Source: Candidatus Electronema sp.
Lineage (GTDB): Bacteria > Desulfobacterota > Desulfobulbia > Desulfobulbales > Desulfobulbaceae
DNA: 64,000 nt
NCBI GenBank assembly: GCA_026645415.1
Contig: JAPEVH010000014.1
Span: forward strand, 27,839 to 91,838
Reading direction: 5' to 3'
Part shown: piece by piece, positions 62,641 through 64,000 of the stretch
Layout of the letters: each line of letters begins with the position of its first letter
Position numbering within the stretch: the first letter of the stretch is position 1
Made by a program: the position numbers and the translations under genes
The notes under the pieces: model-generated
What the model was told of the DNA's origin: nothing
Database searches by the model: none
What the model saw: the letters and a program-made list of their open reading frames with translations, nothing else

Positions 62641-63630
62641 ATGCAATCCGTGAAGGAAAAAGCTGGAGTAGTTATCTGTCAGTACGAGCAGGACAAGGAA
62701 CCATTAGTCCTTTTAGTCAGCTCTCGCAAACATAAAGGAGGCTGGGTCTTTCCCGTTGGTACGGTAGAACAGGGCGAAGTGCTCAAAGAAGCAGCAGCAC
62801 GAGAATGCGTTGAGGAATCTGGTTATTATGTCAATCTTGGTTGTAAGCTGGCCGAGTCTGAGGCTGCTGCTGAAGATGGCATCATTACCCGCTACACCTT
62901 CTATCTGGCTACTATTTGCAGTGAAACGGCGATGTGGGAAGCAGATCGTGCCAGAAAATGGGTACCAGTTTCTGAAGCAAGTGCCCTCTTGCCGGAGATT
63001 TTCCAAAACGTAGCCCGGGCCGCTGAACTACAACTTCTTCCTTCTAAACAACGAATTGTTATGAGCGGGAGCATTGCTGAAGAACGGCAGCGGCTTAAGG
63101 AACTGTTGCTAGAGAAGTCCTGCCGCACTGGTACCTTTACCCTGAGTTCTGGTAAAACCTCTGATTTCTATATAGATGGCAAGCAAACTACCTTGGATGC
63201 TGAAGGTGCTTATTTATGCGGGAGATTGCTCTTTGACCTGATCAGACAAGCTCCGCAACCGATTGGCGGCGTAGGCGGGATGACCTTGGGTGCCGATCCA
63301 CTGGTAACAGCAGTTTCGATAGTCAGTCATCTGGCTGGGAATCCAATTCCAGCCTTTATTGTTCGTAAGGAGGCCAAAGGACACGGTACTGGCAAGTATC
63401 TGGAAGGCAAGAATAACCTTCAGCCAGGCTGTGCAGTCGCCTTAATTGAAGATGTGGTTACTACCGGTGGCACCTTGATCAAGGTTATTGAACGGGTGCA
63501 ACAAGAAGGCTTTAAGGTGGCTTTAGCGGCAACAGTGGTTGATCGTGAGGAGGGTGGTGCTGAAGCACTTGCTGAGGCAGGTTGCCCGCTCCTCCAAGCT
63601 GTCTTTACTCGTAGCCAGCTTCTGGCATAA
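62641..63630 (+). CDS. pyrE: Nudix hydrolase-orotate phosphoribosyltransferase fusion
   Basis: 329 residues from the ATG at 62641 with AAGGAG 6 bases upstream. Residues about 10-135 are a Nudix domain with the full Nudix box (from GTVEQGEVLKE to CVEESG). About 145-329 are an orotate phosphoribosyltransferase: FTLSSGKTSDFYIDGKQT, IGGVGGMTLGADPLV, FIVRKEAKGHGTGKYLEG and the PRPP-binding ALIEDVVTTGGTL. The OPRT half makes OMP. The Nudix half may clean damaged or excess nucleoside diphosphate derivatives, its substrate being unknown. The domain joint has an internal ATG (MSGSIAEERQR), so separate translation is conceivable. Confidence 0.88.
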   Translation: MQSVKEKAGVVICQYEQDKEPLVLLVSSRKHKGGWVFPVGTVEQGEVLKEAAARECVEESGYYVNLGCKLAESEAAAEDGIITRYTFYLATICSETAMWEADRARKWVPVSEASALLPEIFQNVARAAELQLLPSKQRIVMSGSIAEERQRLKELLLEKSCRTGTFTLSSGKTSDFYIDGKQTTLDAEGAYLCGRLLFDLIRQAPQPIGGVGGMTLGADPLVTAVSIVSHLAGNPIPAFIVRKEAKGHGTGKYLEGKNNLQPGCAVALIEDVVTTGGTLIKVIERVQQEGFKVALAATVVDREEGGAEALAEAGCPLLQAVFTRSQLLA

Positions 63631-63641
63631 AGAGGTCTATC

Positions 63642-63815
63642 ATGCAATGCCGACAATGCCGACATGAGAAACTGGAAATAGTCCGGCGATGCAAACAGGT
63701 CCGCCTGCGCTGCGAGAAATGTGGGAGAGAGCACCGGATTCACGAGCTGGCTGCCGAACTCGACCCAGAGACAGAAAAGCTCCTTGAACAGCACAACTGC
63801 ATTATTTATGACTAA
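63642..63815 (+). CDS. Small dual-CxxC protein
   Basis: 57 residues, starting 11 bases after the fusion gene with AGAGG upstream. Two cysteine pairs CRQC (3-6) and CEKCG (about 24-28) suggest one zinc site, followed by a conserved-looking tail (IHELAAELDPETEKLLEQH, then NCIIYD). It is probably a real small zinc-binding protein co-expressed with the Nudix-OPRT enzyme. The family resembles dual-CxxC small proteins of Desulfobacterota, an identification from memory only. Confidence 0.7.
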   Translation: MQCRQCRHEKLEIVRRCKQVRLRCEKCGREHRIHELAAELDPETEKLLEQHNCIIYD

Positions 63816-63816
63816 G

Positions 63817-63845
63817 GCCAAGCAACGCCTAAAACGCTGCTTGGC
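63817..63845. terminator. Hairpin after the CxxC gene
   Basis: GCCAAGCA pairs with TGCTTGGC across a 13-base loop, two bases after the stop codon. No T run follows, so termination is probable rather than certain. Confidence 0.5.
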
Positions 63846-63948
63846 AGAAGGCACTGGTGTGCGGAACGCAATGGACACTAGTGCTGTCACAACATTAAGT
63901 TGACGAGTCTCTTTTCTTCTGCTTCACTGAAAACAGGAGGGAAGAAAA

Positions 63949-64000
63949 ATGGCAAAAATATACAAGGTCACTTTGACCGATGAGGAGCGGCGTGATCTTT
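63949..64000 (+). CDS. Start of an IS630-type transposase (cut by window edge)
   Basis: An ATG with AGGAGGG upstream opens a frame reading MAKIYKVTLTDEERRDL, which runs off the window. This matches the opening of IS630-family transposases as I know them (helix-turn-helix after TLTDEER). The left terminal repeat should lie between about 63870 and 63930. Only 17 residues are visible, so completeness cannot be judged. Confidence 0.65.
   Translation, partial: MAKIYKVTLTDEERRDL

Overview
This 64 kb window looks like a chromosomal segment of a Gram-negative anaerobe of the Desulfobacterota, most likely near Desulfobulbales or cable bacteria. That placement is an inference from the gene content: a Ni-CODH operon (cooS, cooF, flavoprotein), a DUF4911 protein behind purB, an AICAR transformylase lacking the cyclohydrolase half, a BamA with an extra N-terminal domain, DUF3015 and DUF4105 envelope proteins, and lipid A and dTDP-sugar genes. 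No rRNA or tRNA was seen that could fix the taxonomy.

Region 1 (1-2.6 kb): the end of a haem/HAMP membrane sensor and a secreted collagen-like protein with duplicated end domains. Region 2 (2.7-24.4 kb) is the accessory core: a tellurium-resistance-type (Ter / TerY-P) stress locus on the + strand with two TerD proteins, three vWA (TerY-like) proteins, an AIM24 protein, an FN3 protein, a PP2C phosphatase, a zinc-ribbon kinase and a Ca2+-type P-ATPase. It is broken open twice by lower-GC cargo. The first block (4.7-7.8 kb) holds an MntA/HepT toxin-antitoxin pair between two inverted, almost identical 205-bp MITEs, then a SIR2-domain protein. The second (11.6-18.3 kb) holds an m5C DNA methyltransferase, a DUF4034/TPR membrane protein and a two-gene OLD-nuclease plus UvrD-helicase pair of the Gabija type. 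The whole reads as a defence/stress island built inside a Ter operon.

Region 3 (24.4-31.5 kb) is metabolic: DUF4911-purB, the CODH operon and AICAR transformylase. Region 4 (31.5-50.4 kb) is mostly cell envelope: a small secreted protein, BamA, PlsC, an SDR, a patch of decayed GDQSP-motif genes with a 48-bp direct repeat, a zinc-ribbon membrane protein, a degenerate receiver next to an ODP-type di-iron protein, a universal stress protein, DUF3015 and DUF4105 proteins, MtnA, lipoproteins and an ABC-2 permease. Region 5 (50.9-64 kb): RNase T2, prfB with its programmed frameshift, lnt-corC, a Ktr-type K+ uptake pair, a ClC channel, a RapZ C-terminal-domain protein, lpxD, rfbBC, a Nudix-OPRT fusion, a 57-residue CxxC protein, and the first codons of what looks like an IS630-type transposase at the right edge.

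The most unusual items are the nested Ter/defence island, the MITE pair (17-bp termini starting GTAAG, 8-bp target duplications), a 21-bp/84-bp hierarchical repeat with phased stop codons upstream of the FN3 gene, and a short LPPP..I(N/Q) segment shared by two vWA proteins and the PP2C protein.
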